Shown piece after piece: positions 50,158 through 60,735 of a DNA stretch of 64,000 nucleotides. The notes beneath the pieces are model-generated. The model saw nothing but the letters and a program-made list of their open reading frames with translations. It searched no databases and was not told where the DNA came from. Position 1 is the first letter of the stretch. Each line of letters begins with the position of its first letter. Both the position numbers and the translations under genes were made by a program. Location of the stretch: assembly GCF_050436995.1 (NCBI RefSeq), contig NC_134757.1:1066501-1130500 (forward strand), written 5' to 3'. This DNA comes from Anticarsia gemmatalis. Lineage: Eukaryota > Arthropoda > Insecta > Lepidoptera > Erebidae.

Positions 50158-51976
50158 GCTCAACCGTGGTACTTATTGAGCCTAAAATAAGCGTACTAAA
50201 ACTTGTCTTTCCATTTTATCATATCGTATACACATTCAATAGTTGACCGACATCTGTCAAAAAATAACACACTCTCGTACCAGTATTGAGCATGTGTATT
50301 TTACGCTCAAACCAAGTACCACTTAGCGTAATTCTATCTAATAATGTTTGTATCACATTGTAGTTTAAAATAACACATTCTACCTAAGATAATAAACGCA
50401 CTACACATATGCGGAAATAAATTCACAAAGAATAAACAGTTTCACTAAATTTCTTCGCTCATATTCCGTGCTTCAATTGAGCGCTCAAAATGAGCACTAA
50501 TTGAATGGCGAAATATAAGTGTCTCTATAAACATAATGTAAGGACATACTAAGCATACAGATTTATACTATTTACTAATATTTGGGACCGTCCCATTTTC
50601 ACAGACTAGCTAGCTAGTTTTACGAAAAAATGCACACATGCTTATATTTTCTCAAGTTGTACAGCAACTATTATTTCCCGGTATTAGAATTTACATACCT
50701 TTTAGTGCTTTAGAACCTGCTCAAAATAAAGTCAGTATTCTGTTTACGCAATTTAAGCGCTCAAGTCAAGTAAGGCTTATATTGAGCACATTGAATGCAA
50801 ATGATTCGTAAAACTAGCTTCATATAAATGCAACTCTTTTAGGATAGCTTTGCTTGGCACGTAAAGGTTTCGTTTGTCACTCGGACGGCTCTAAAGCTGA
50901 AACTAAATATGATCAAAGGTATCTGTCCACTTATTAATATTACACAACATTATTATATTATTACAGTGGCTTTCAGTGTGATAATATAATAAGAATATTC
51001 AAGCAAGTGCTGAAAATTCTTGAAATAACTTTTGATTTCGTACTTGAGATGCAATATTTTCACATACTTACATTTTTATAGTATGTCATATTACTATATA
51101 TTAAACTCAAGCATTTTATAATTACCTTACGGAAAATAAAATCTTTCGAATACGGAAAGATAAGTAAAACACAGGCAACTTGTATGTTTAATTCAATTAG
51201 TTTCAGTGTACACAGATACCTTTAAATACATAATTTACAATATCTATAAATTCTATCACAACTTTAAAAACAATTTAAAAAACTGAGCAAAATTAACATT
51301 TTCACTAACAAATATTTTTTTCTTATTATTTATAAACTCTATGATTATAACTTAAAAGTTTATCTTTGAATATTGAATCTCAATTCCTTATTTTATAAAT
51401 TATTTTAACAATAATTATCTTAAACTATGTATTAGCGAAATTGGTGTAAACAGCAAGGAAAAATGTTGACAGTATTTTAAAAATGACGATGGGTTTCTTG
51501 CAGTAACTCGGACTAATGCAAATTATCATAAATAATTATAATTTAAAGAATTTAACTTCGTAAATTGTTCTATGTAAAACACTGGTATTCAGCAGCATCC
51601 GGTGAGACTGTAAGCCGCCTCCAACATATTTGGAAGAAAGGCTAGCCTGATATATTACTTTGACTATTACCTTAAATTGTGTTTATAAATTAATAGTTTT
51701 CTAATTAACCGTAATAAATATAAACTTTTATTAAATTCTGTCAACATTTCCCTCGATCCACTTAGACTACACGTACTCTATTTTGGCCACAACGTTGAAG
51801 AACATAAATTTACACGCCATACTGAAAACAACTTCATTCTACGTCACATGAGTAAATGTTAAAAGTGAACATAATATAAACGCAAGTACATTTCATAAAA
51901 AAGGAATAAAACTAGTCGAGTGTAAATAAGATTTCGTTTGAGCATAAATTTCTGCGCTCAATCAAAGAATGCTCAA
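50158..51976. promoter_or_regulatory. Homotypic cluster of TTGAGC / GCTCAA
   Basis: Starts at 50158, 50176, 50286, 50305, 50477, 50483, 50719, 50759, 50782, 51938, 51956 and 51971: twelve in 1.8 kb, with less than one expected for this composition. Orientations are mixed. Two abut as the palindrome TTGAGCGCTCAA at 50477-50488. No gene overlaps. It lies just downstream of the 53-54.8 kb gene. Function unknown. Confidence 0.5.
51570..51645 (+). repeat. LINE tail ('ACTGGTATTCAGCAGCATC' family)
   Basis: TATGTAAAACACTGGTATTC, AGCAGCATCCGGTGAGACTG, CGCCTCCAACATATTTGGAA and GAAAGGCTAG match 49150-49230. Confidence 0.75.
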
Positions 51977-53063
51977 TTCAAGCATGTTTAGTTCTTTTTA
52001 ATTCTGAACTAATTGTGGTGTATTTTATACCCTTTTGTATGTTTTACCAGTGCAGTGTATTTTTGCTTGATTATCCACTTTTATCATCTACTCATTGATT
52101 TGGTTATCGGGTCTCAATTTCGAAGTTTGCTTACTAACTAAGCTCTGGGGTATTAAGACAGATAGTGTATCTATATAAATTTATTCACTACAACGTCTTC
52201 ATTCCATACACATCATCACTCCTTTTCTTTTTCTCTTTTAAAATTACTTTTAAGTTTTTGGCAATTATTAGCAGGATCCACAAATTTTCCACTTAAACGC
52301 TTGATTATTAATATCATTAACGGTGTTCTTATAAAAATTCCAGATTATATAACCCTTTCAACTTTTACATCTTTCTCGAATATTCTACGTATACCTTTCC
52401 TTCAATTGACAATCATCTTTAAGATATTATCTCCTTTTCTCTCATCAGCAAAAAGATATTTTACATCTCTTTCTAACCCACCAGCAGCCTAAATACCCCA
52501 GTGCAATCTATTTTATACAATACCTACAGAGCGACACACAGAACGGTCAAATACTACAAATTCTGAATATTCGGAATATTCTGATTTATTCTGATCAGAC
52601 GATGTGACTGGAAGCTTACGACTACCGAAGATCCAAGTCACATTAGAGTAAAAATAAGGGGATATTCTACCAAACTGTCGGTAAAATTCTGTTCCTCTCG
52701 TTTCAACTTTATTGTGACTTTTAATAGATTTTACAAAGTTATTTACGTACTAATTCAGTGTGGCATCAAGAAAAACGTTTTGATTTCAGACTACAGTGTT
52801 GATTTTCGTAGATGTATTATCCCGTCTTGCCACTTTCATTGGTAATGTTATTGATTAAAGTTGTTATGTGCTATCGAGATGACAATAAGGAACATCCATA
52901 GCAAGGAGATACTACAATACTCTTGTCACCGTAACAAAAAATAAAAAGGTTATAACATAATTTTACTGAAAATCATGGTCTTAGGATATCGTTCTTCTTG
53001 ACACCACACTGCAAAACATCAAAAAACAACCTGGAACACACTATATACACCAAACCCAGCGAA
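51977..53063. other. 3' flank / 3' UTR region of the minus-strand gene
   Basis: Non-coding sequence just beyond the stop codon at 53064. Minus-strand AATAAA poly(A) signals are at 52708-52713 and 52585-52590, so the 3' UTR probably ends near 52.6-52.7 kb. No other gene. Confidence 0.5.
52708..52713 (-). terminator. Candidate poly(A) signal AATAAA
   Basis: About 350 nt downstream of the stop codon on the minus strand. A second AATAAA is at 52585-52590. Confidence 0.45.
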
Positions 53064-54044
53064 TTAACTCGTGCCATCACTCTTGCTGGACTCACTTTCC
53101 TCCGTGATAGTGATCATGGGAGGAGAATCATACGTCCCATCTCCTGGCGACGTCTCATTCATCAGCTTTTCAAACTTTGGAGACCCTGAAGGTAGGATCT
53201 CTCGTACAGACTCGTACATATCCGTCCTGATAATCGGCAAAGACCCTCGCTTACCCTTCAAACCATCTTTTCCAGGACCTTCATCTTCTTTTATAGTCTC
53301 CATTGGAACTTTTTCAACCTCTTCGTCCTCTAACCGAACGGGAAGACTGTCGGCCCGATTCAAAGGCTTTGCACTTTCAATTTTCTCAGACACGGGAACT
53401 GCTACCCCGTTCTCCATTTTCTTCTGATCGTGGAGGTGTTGCAAGCTGTATTCTCTCGCTTGAACATCAGACAGTAGAGGACCATCAGTTGAACCTTCGA
53501 TGCAGTAACCAGGTCCTTGTAAAGCATCGCTTCCAATGATGGAGTCTTGTTTGAAAATGGCTGCAGTGACCACGGGTTTATCAGGATCTGTAGGTGTTTT
53601 ACTTATGAGAGGTTCTTGAGAATTGTCGTAGACGATACCTTCGGGGATATTGGAGTTAGCTACGTCGTAGCCAGCGTAGACTGGATAACCGAAGGGGCCT
53701 TGTTCGTAGCCCATTTGGCTGCTGTACGAGTAGCTCACGTTATGAGAGCCTATAGACGACATGCTGAGATCTGAGATGGAAAGACCAGTGCTCGACAGCG
53801 CCAGCGCCTTGGCTTCAAACTTCTCACTACTTCTTTCACTGTCTTCTTCAACCTTCTTCTCCACTTCCTCAGGGACGCGGTGTATGAGAGCCTGGTTGGT
53901 GGAGATCTGCGGGTCGTGGGGAGGCGAGCTGATGATGGTCTTGTTTGGTCTGTAGGCGGCTGACTGCTGGACCTCTACCACGAAGATACCGTCGTTGTCT
54001 GGTGAGTACTTCATCTTTGTTTCTCGGCCGTTTTTGGTGATATC
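53064..54044 (-). CDS. Last coding exon of an acidic, Ser/Pro-rich protein, likely a receptor cytoplasmic tail
   Basis: This exon encodes 326 residues and a TAA stop at 53064-53066. It starts after an acceptor (TATGTTTCAG) with GAT ATC ACC in phase 0, so the in-frame ATG nine bases upstream is intronic. The protein begins DITKNGRETKMKYSPDND and continues IFVVEVQQSAAYRPNK. Residues ~55-75 are a charged E/K stretch. A Tyr/Ser/Gly-rich segment follows at ~95-125 (SYSYSSQMGYEQGPFGYPVY), then VYDNSQEPLI, which could be a phosphotyrosine site. The last ~100 residues are acidic with many Ser, Pro and Glu, ending SDGTS. There is no signal peptide, membrane span or known catalytic motif. Codon use and GC stand well above the surrounding DNA. 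I do not recognise the family. A membrane adhesion or signalling receptor tail is my best guess; an intracellular scaffold is possible. Plus-strand frames here are shadows. Confidence 0.88.
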   Translation of the reverse strand, partial: DITKNGRETKMKYSPDNDGIFVVEVQQSAAYRPNKTIISSPPHDPQISTNQALIHRVPEEVEKKVEEDSERSSEKFEAKALALSSTGLSISDLSMSSIGSHNVSYSYSSQMGYEQGPFGYPVYAGYDVANSNIPEGIVYDNSQEPLISKTPTDPDKPVVTAAIFKQDSIIGSDALQGPGYCIEGSTDGPLLSDVQAREYSLQHLHDQKKMENGVAVPVSEKIESAKPLNRADSLPVRLEDEEVEKVPMETIKEDEGPGKDGLKGKRGSLPIIRTDMYESVREILPSGSPKFEKLMNETSPGDGTYDSPPMITITEESESSKSDGTS

Positions 54045-54702
54045 CTGAAACATAACATATAGAAAAAATATAAGTACGTATTATTTATAAATCTTTTTTA
54101 GGTGGATACTGATAGACGTGTTTTTGTCGACTAACAATAAAATAATGTACAGACAGATATACTTATTTCGCTAGCATTTTTTGTTAAAATAATCCTCTAT
54201 ACCATGTCCATGAGTAAACAATATATTATTTTTAAAAACGAGGTAAGATCCATTTGGCATCTTTTGTAATCACGTCTTAATAGTAGACAACAGTTACTGG
54301 AGCGAGTAAACTATAAGTACGCTTTTACACCGACCTTGTTCTTGGTTCGTATTAGAGCATTCTACAACTGAACGCATACTAGAACATCTGTTTTCTTGTT
54401 CTATTAAATTTTCCATTAATAGTTTAAGTCTATTTACATATTATACTCAGCTAATTACGAGTAGGGTGTCCGACACATAATTGGCGTTCGTGTGCCATGC
54501 ATGTTCTCCGAATAAAATTATATAAGTTTGTTTTTTGTTACTCTACTGTACAGGAGTAACAATAGATCATACATGGGTCCATTCCACCAGCCATTGTACC
54601 ATGATGAAATAACTGCCACTATTTCAGTAGTCCCGTAGAAGCGTGTACGTTCGAAGTGAAAACTCTCTAGGCAATAAATTCTATGTTATTGGGTACACTT
54701 AC
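54045..54702 (-). other. 658-bp intron
   Basis: Donor GTAAGT at 54702-54697 and acceptor TTTCAG ending at 54045, both fitting animal consensus. The phase is 0 at both sides. Nothing else seen inside. Confidence 0.85.
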
Positions 54703-54831
54703 ATTTCTTTCCTCCGTTTCGACTATCAAATGATTGTTTTTGAGGGTCATGGTGAAGATGGAGCCGTTAGCTGGAGGCGCCTCTCCCTCACCAGTGCCAG
54801 TGCCCGTGCTCTCTTCAGTTGGAGATTTTAA
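54703..54831 (-). CDS. Penultimate coding exon, 43 codons
   Basis: 129 bp, phase 0 at both ends. The acceptor has a strong pyrimidine tract (TTTCTCTCTTGCTTCCAG) and the donor is AAT|GTAAGT. Translation begins LKSPTEESTGTGTGEGEAP, continues PANGSIFTMTLKNNHLIVE and ends TEERN, running directly into DITKNG of the last exon. The Gly/Thr/Glu linker followed by the hydrophobic-charged NHLIVETEER stretch looks like an intracellular segment. Being a multiple of three, it could be skipped without a frameshift, so alternative splicing is possible. The exons that precede it were not found. Function unknown, as for the last exon. Confidence 0.85.
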
Positions 54832-55039
54832 CTGGAAGCAAGAGAGAAATCTGGTTGTAGAACTGTGTTATAATAAGGTGTTGCTTGAACGGTTATTGAG
54901 TTCGTGTATTAAAAATGACTAGTGTTTTAAAGCCTAGAGAAAGTAATTATAGGCGCCCTGTTACATGGCGGGTTTAATAATACGTAATTTAAAAAAAAAT
55001 ATCGTTGGATAATATTATCTTTTAGGCGCCCTCTTACAA

Positions 55040-55427
55040 CTATAATAATAATATAATAAAATAATGTCCTCCTAGCCGATATACGGCTACGGCGGTCAGT
55101 TTCATTGAAACTGGCCATCTGTGCAGGACTTTGTTTATAGTGTCCAAGTGTGTGCACAATACACAGGTACACTCTCTATTCCATCACTCTCATAGTTTGG
55201 TGGGACGGATAACCGACACGACCAGTGAGAGGTCAGGCGCAGGACCGACGGCTTTACGTGCCCTCCGAGGCAAGGAGGTCTTCGACCTCAACTTCCCAAC
55301 TCCGGGCAATCTCTAAGAAATTCTTAACAGAAAATCTCAGAAAAGACTTTTTGGCCCGACCCAGGATTCGAACCCGAGACCTCTCGCACGGCAGCCGCAT
55401 ATACTACCGACCGCACCACAGAGGCAG
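55040..55427 (-). repeat. SINE family B, near full length, tRNA-derived
   Basis: The minus strand starts TGCCTCTGTGGTGCGGTCGG, TAGTATATGCGGCTGCC, then an exact B-box GGTTCGAATCC (55364-55374). The body follows with CTTGCCTCGGAGGGCACGTA, GGTCCTGCGCCTGACC, GTCGGTTATCCGTCCCACC and GGCTAGGAGGACATTATTTT, and ends in a TAT/ATA-type microsatellite at about 55040-55062. It lies in the putative upstream intron, in the same orientation as the gene. Reading frames across it are shadows. Confidence 0.88.
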
Positions 55428-58299
55428 TTTAAACTATACATATTCTTAAAATGAATGGCAAGTTTAATAATACTTTATTTTCAAATCGTTGGATATTATA
55501 TTTTTTTCAATTTTTCTTAGGTATAAATGGGCTCATAAATTCAATTCAAATAAATTATTTAGTATAGGTAGTGTGATATAAGATGGTAACTAATATCCAG
55601 ATAGATTTGAATGTTGTCGTTTTTTTAATCATGTTTTTGCAGAATACTTATACCTTAGCATTTCTGGTGGATTTTTTACACATCAATACAAACACATTGA
55701 AGTTCAAACATACAATTGAGTTGCCAAACATTGCACAAGACGCCAGCATCACCATGACCACATCTGGCTATTATAACGATGATAATGACAGTCGTAATGA
55801 CTAAGTCAGCCACTGACAAAGGACTGCCCTACAGTTTGGGGGCCCGCTAATGACCTGCATTGACAAATCGTTCACCTTCGCCCACGCAATACGTACAAGT
55901 CATAAGCGGTAGCGAGAGCGAGTTTATAAAGCATTAGCTAAGGTTTGTTGTGTGCTTTAAAGTTTAAGTGAGATGTTAAAATAACAGCATGAATTAAATT
56001 AAAATATTGAAGTAAGTATAGCGGAATTTTATAATTCGTGTTCGACAGTTTCGCTTCAATTGAACTAGAAATTTAATATAAGATCTGAACTTGACTTCAA
56101 TTTGTAAGATGGAGCTGAAATAATATTTAATTTAGTATGTAGTTATAAAGAAAACCGTTACAGAAATCTAGATCATTTTGTCAAATCTATAATTTGTAAA
56201 ATGTAAGTGACTAAGCATTATTTAAACTGTTCGGTTCTACAATTTGTTAAAGTAGTGGTCTTGAAAACCGCTATCGCTACCTCTTAAATATTACAACATA
56301 GCACAAACCAGATTATAAAGATCTCTAACGTATCATAAAAAATCCTAATTCCATCTTAAAATTACGAGGCATTTGGAGAGCAGGAGGTCTTCCTAAATTG
56401 GTCGTCTCTTCATTTGATACGAAGGAATTTTGCTGTATTATACGAATTTAAGTATTATACTGACTGTTTAAGAATATTATACCTTATTTGTTTAACGATA
56501 AGGTCGAAATAACTATGGTTGGAAGTTTATGATTTGTATTTGAATGCAAAAATAAAAAGTGTTTCGGTATTTCAACTTTTTGACAGGTAATGAAGCTTGG
56601 CCAGGTGTTGCCAACCTTGATGTATAATTAGTTATTTTATATTTAAATAGACTCATTTAATTTAGGACAAAATTTGTGAAAGTACTTTGATTTAAATATT
56701 CACCGCTATCATTATAGTAGCATTTTGATTTCTCCGGAGAATAAATGTTTCTAAGTTTCTGAGTAGTTGTTTAAGGTCTGGTTCTGCGTACAATGGAGCT
56801 TACCTAACGTAAAATTAATTAATATAAACACAAAAACAATTAGATACAACTATTATTTTGACTACCGTTCCTGTCTAAATATCTGCTTTTTAGCTACGTT
56901 TTGCCACAGACTGATATCAAATGATTAGCTCAACTCGACTTTTTTTACTAGAAGCCCTCCTCTTCCTATCACTTATGTCTTCAATAACTATAGTCCTCGT
57001 CTACGAACTGTGATAAAAGAAAACTAATAGTTGTAAATGTTAGAGCAGGCCAACACACAATTCTAAAAACCAATTTCATATAATTTACAACACAAAAATA
57101 TACAAAAATGCTAAAAAAATGCTAAAAAAATAAAAATATTAAAAGTTAATAAACTTTGCTTGCTAAATTATTCTAAAAGTTTCGTATAAAAAGGTACACA
57201 AAAACTGTTTGATTTTTATTAAGGAAAAACTGCGCAGTAGACTTAAATGCGTAGTTGAGATAAGTGTGTACAAGTATGTATGCTAGTGCTATGTCGTATT
57301 GTTTACAAAGAAATATGCTTGGTTCTAATATAATTTGTTCAGAACTGTTTCTAGTATAACAGGTCGACTACTTAGTTTTATAGCCTTGGAATGCACAATT
57401 TATCTGGATAATAATTAATAATCCTTTATATATGTATCAGCTACAAAAACCTGCGGATTATTGATGTTCTAATTTCTGAATTGTGTATACCTTCATCAGC
57501 CGCGATCTTTTTTGTTTTGAGAATATAGTACATTTACCTCAATAAGCTGTTCAGTTGATTCTAAACATCCTGAAAGACGGCATTTAGATCGGTATTCTAG
57601 GTATCCTAAGAGTATTTGAGTTTTTTTCACTAGAAACGACGGTGTAAGAAATAAATAGACCGGTGAGATATTCATGTGTTGAAAAACAGATCCACGTTGA
57701 AAAATATTGTTACTATTTTATCTAATAGATACTAGAACTAGTTTCCACTATCCTCTACGAACTCCTATCGCACGTTCGTAGACCGGTTCTACAGCTCGTA
57801 GCTTTGACGTAGACGATCACACTATTTTACTATTGTTAGATCAATGTTGGTATGATATCGTATTACGCATATAAGAATGAAAATTTGCACTTATCATATT
57901 ATTATATAAAACCAAAAATACACATATCGAAGGCAATGGCCCTATTAACGATTAAAGATGAAATATTTATAAAGCAATAAAAAATACAACTTCATTATAC
58001 TATTAATAGTATAGCAGCACGCGGTCCACGCGCCATCTATTGCGTTAGAACAAAAAATATATAAAGTACCTCCTAATAAACCAAGCAATCCTAAGCAATC
58101 TTCTTAAAACATTATCTCAATTTAAAATTATTCACAAAAGTCAACAGCCCCATAAATCTACACCTAACATCCCAAAAAACCAAACCTATTCCCAAAACCG
58201 AAGCACCACTTCGTAAAACGAAACAAAAACCAAAAACAAATAAGAATAAAAAATGGTACAAAACCTTGCCGGAGTGCCTAGGTCTTAAAGTTAGACCTA

Positions 58300-58450
58300 A
58301 CTTAGGCCATCATCCGTAGGTCGTTGGCCGGTCGTCGCCCGCGCATTTCGGCGCGGAGTCTTTTATTTTTTTTCTCACTCCCCCCTCCCCCCCCCCCCCT
58401 CGTGAGCGGTGCGGGCGCAGGCTCCGAATCGGGTTGCAGTTTTTAGATGC
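58300..58450. promoter_or_regulatory. CpG-rich block with C13 tract
   Basis: GGCCGGTCGTCGCCCGCGCA, TTTCGGCGCGGAG, a C6-T-C13 tract (58380-58399) and GCGGTGCGGGCGCAGG. A possible internal or upstream promoter for the minus-strand gene, since it lies about 3.5 kb 5' of the penultimate exon. No transcription start can be set. Confidence 0.35.
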
Positions 58451-58788
58451 ACCTACTCGAGTCGTATGACTATCTAACGACCGGACTATCGGAATGAGTG
58501 GAGTGGTTGTTAGAACACTTTTTTGCGAGTGATAACATCATGTATTCGTTTATTAAAAAAGATTATGTACGAAGTTTTCTTTTATTGCATATAAAGTACT
58601 TATTGAAGCTTAGTTTTAATTAGATTATTTAAAAATATATATTTTGAAATCTTTGCTCCTATTGCGTCTTATTTTCGTCAATAATATTTATTTTTAATAA
58701 CATTACAATTACCAAACAACCAAATAATGGACAAAGCCATCACTGAATCACTTATTGCAACCGAGTACAAACAGCAACTACTAAAATC

Positions 58789-58796
58789 TGACGTCA
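58789..58796. promoter_or_regulatory. Perfect CRE, TGACGTCA
   Basis: About 340 bp from the CpG-rich block at 58.3-58.45 kb. Confidence 0.4.
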
Positions 58797-60659
58797 CATC
58801 GTACGAACAACACATTATTATATAACCTTACAATATTAAATACACATTTACGTATCAAAGACTACATAATAAGATGTAGATGAACGGTAAGCAATTCAGT
58901 TTCATCCCCCACCCCCTCTCGTATAGCTCTCGTATGAACTCGAGTGAAAGGTACAATTTGAATTAATTACAAACTTACTCATCTGTTAAAGCAATTGACT
59001 TTAGTCTTTGAGTGTTATGTGATTAATGAACTAGAACAGATTAAATGATAGATTGAGAAATTCAATTTTGTATTCTCTATTTAATTTGCGAAGTTTTGAG
59101 TTAATGTTCTACGTATTGTTAATGAATTTTCGTTAGTGTAACTAGCCTGATTTCCTTTAAGAATGGTACGAATTGTTTTAAAAACTATTAGTTCTATAAT
59201 ACCTCTCAACTGTTGCATTTCTTAACTATCGAAAGTTACGCCAAAATTTTTTTTGACAAAGTAATCATGAAAATATACCAATATTTTTTTGAGATAAACT
59301 TATGTTAATCTGGAAAGACTCTAAAAATGACCCAACCGATACAAACTAGAATAATTTATCGAACAAAATTATTTTCTACTATGATGATATCCGATTTCGG
59401 CCACGGCAACCTCTTCGACTGCGCTGATACACTCGGAGATGTATTAAGTAGCTAATTTGTTCTCTCTCTTAATAACTTTAATATAGCTTAGATACAATCT
59501 AAACAATCGTCCCAAAAATGTAGCACAACACGACTCCACTCCACTCTTGCTCCCTGCACGCATTCATCGAGAAGTGCGTTGCACTATAGCGAGCCAGTTT
59601 GACTAGATTTTTGGCAACGAGTGCAACCTCCCCCCGCCCCCCGCTCCTTCCTTCCTCACCGGTCGCCCCCCGAGCGCCCGCGCAACGATTATGATCCCTG
59701 ATGACTTGTAACATCGAGATCAGTTTTGATTAGTTTTCTAATGAGATGGAATGGCAAATGAGTTTATAATGGAACTTATGAGCTGAATAAATATAGACGT
59801 GAGTGTGAATGAACTACTATATGGAGGAAGGAGAGTTTTTTAGCAATTATGGTGTCCTTTCAGGACCACCTTCACGTTTGAAAGGGAAATATGGTGGTCT
59901 TTGCTCAGCTGTTCAACCGTTATAACTTGTTCAGAGACCAGTTTAGTCTGCAATCGCTGATTGGCTCCTAGAATAAGAACATTTCCATGCACGTGGAGAC
60001 CCATGAGAAAGCTAAATATACTCTCTGAAACGGTTTCTTACTATTTGGTACCTATAAATTGGCTATAGTCTTTTATAAATATGTACGTATTTTTGATACG
60101 AATAATTAAAACAAATCAAAGAAATACATACATAAAATCTTTCACTTCCAAATAACCGATTAAAACACCCTACTTTTGCCAAAAAAAACACAAGTAGGTA
60201 CCTAAAATGACTAAGTACTTAGGTACAAAAACGTTTAAATGTGTACAATGGTCGTGAAAACGTAAGATTATCTTGATAAAAGGTACTTTATTTCCTTATA
60301 AAGAGTGCTCGTGAGATGTAGGCCCTACTGGTCATACACTAAAATGGTAGTACTTACTACCATGTTACTACATGATGCTTCAATACACATAATATGCTGA
60401 AATATTCAGCGTAAACTATTTTAACAGTTTTATAGGGTTGTTTAAAGGGCATAAAGGAATCGAATCAATTACTGTTCCAATACTGGATAAAATTCTCCTC
60501 CTAGAATGACAGGGGTTGAATCTATCATTTAGTGGAGTGCTAGTAGACTGCATGCTCTTTCAAAAACTATTTTAGAGAAAGAAATATTTTGTTTTGTTGT
60601 TAAACTATGAAACAATTATTAATATTAATCATTGATGTATACAAAATATTGCAAAACCA

Positions 60660-60735
60660 ACGGTTACGTTCGATTCGAACTGTTATAAACTTGCATAGGA
60701 GGCGATTACTTACGCCACTTCGCTATGACTTCTAT
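60660..60735 (-). repeat. tRNA-derived SINE head
   Basis: The minus strand has TAGCGAAGTGG (60715-60725), an exact A-box (TRGYNNARNNG), and AGTTCGAATCG (60671-60681), a near-exact B-box, at normal tRNA spacing. The body beyond 60660 is not recognisable. Confidence 0.65.

Noticed and set aside
53071..53955. Several plus-strand open frames
   Set aside because: Antisense shadows of the minus-strand last exon, which has matching splice and stop signals.
54734..54922. Plus-strand open frame over the penultimate exon
   Set aside because: Shadow of the 43-codon minus-strand exon, whose reading frame joins the last exon in phase.
59499..59714. GC-rich minus-strand frame as an upstream exon of the gene
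   Set aside because: No convincing acceptor/donor pair and a biased Arg/Gly composition typical of a CpG-rich non-coding patch.
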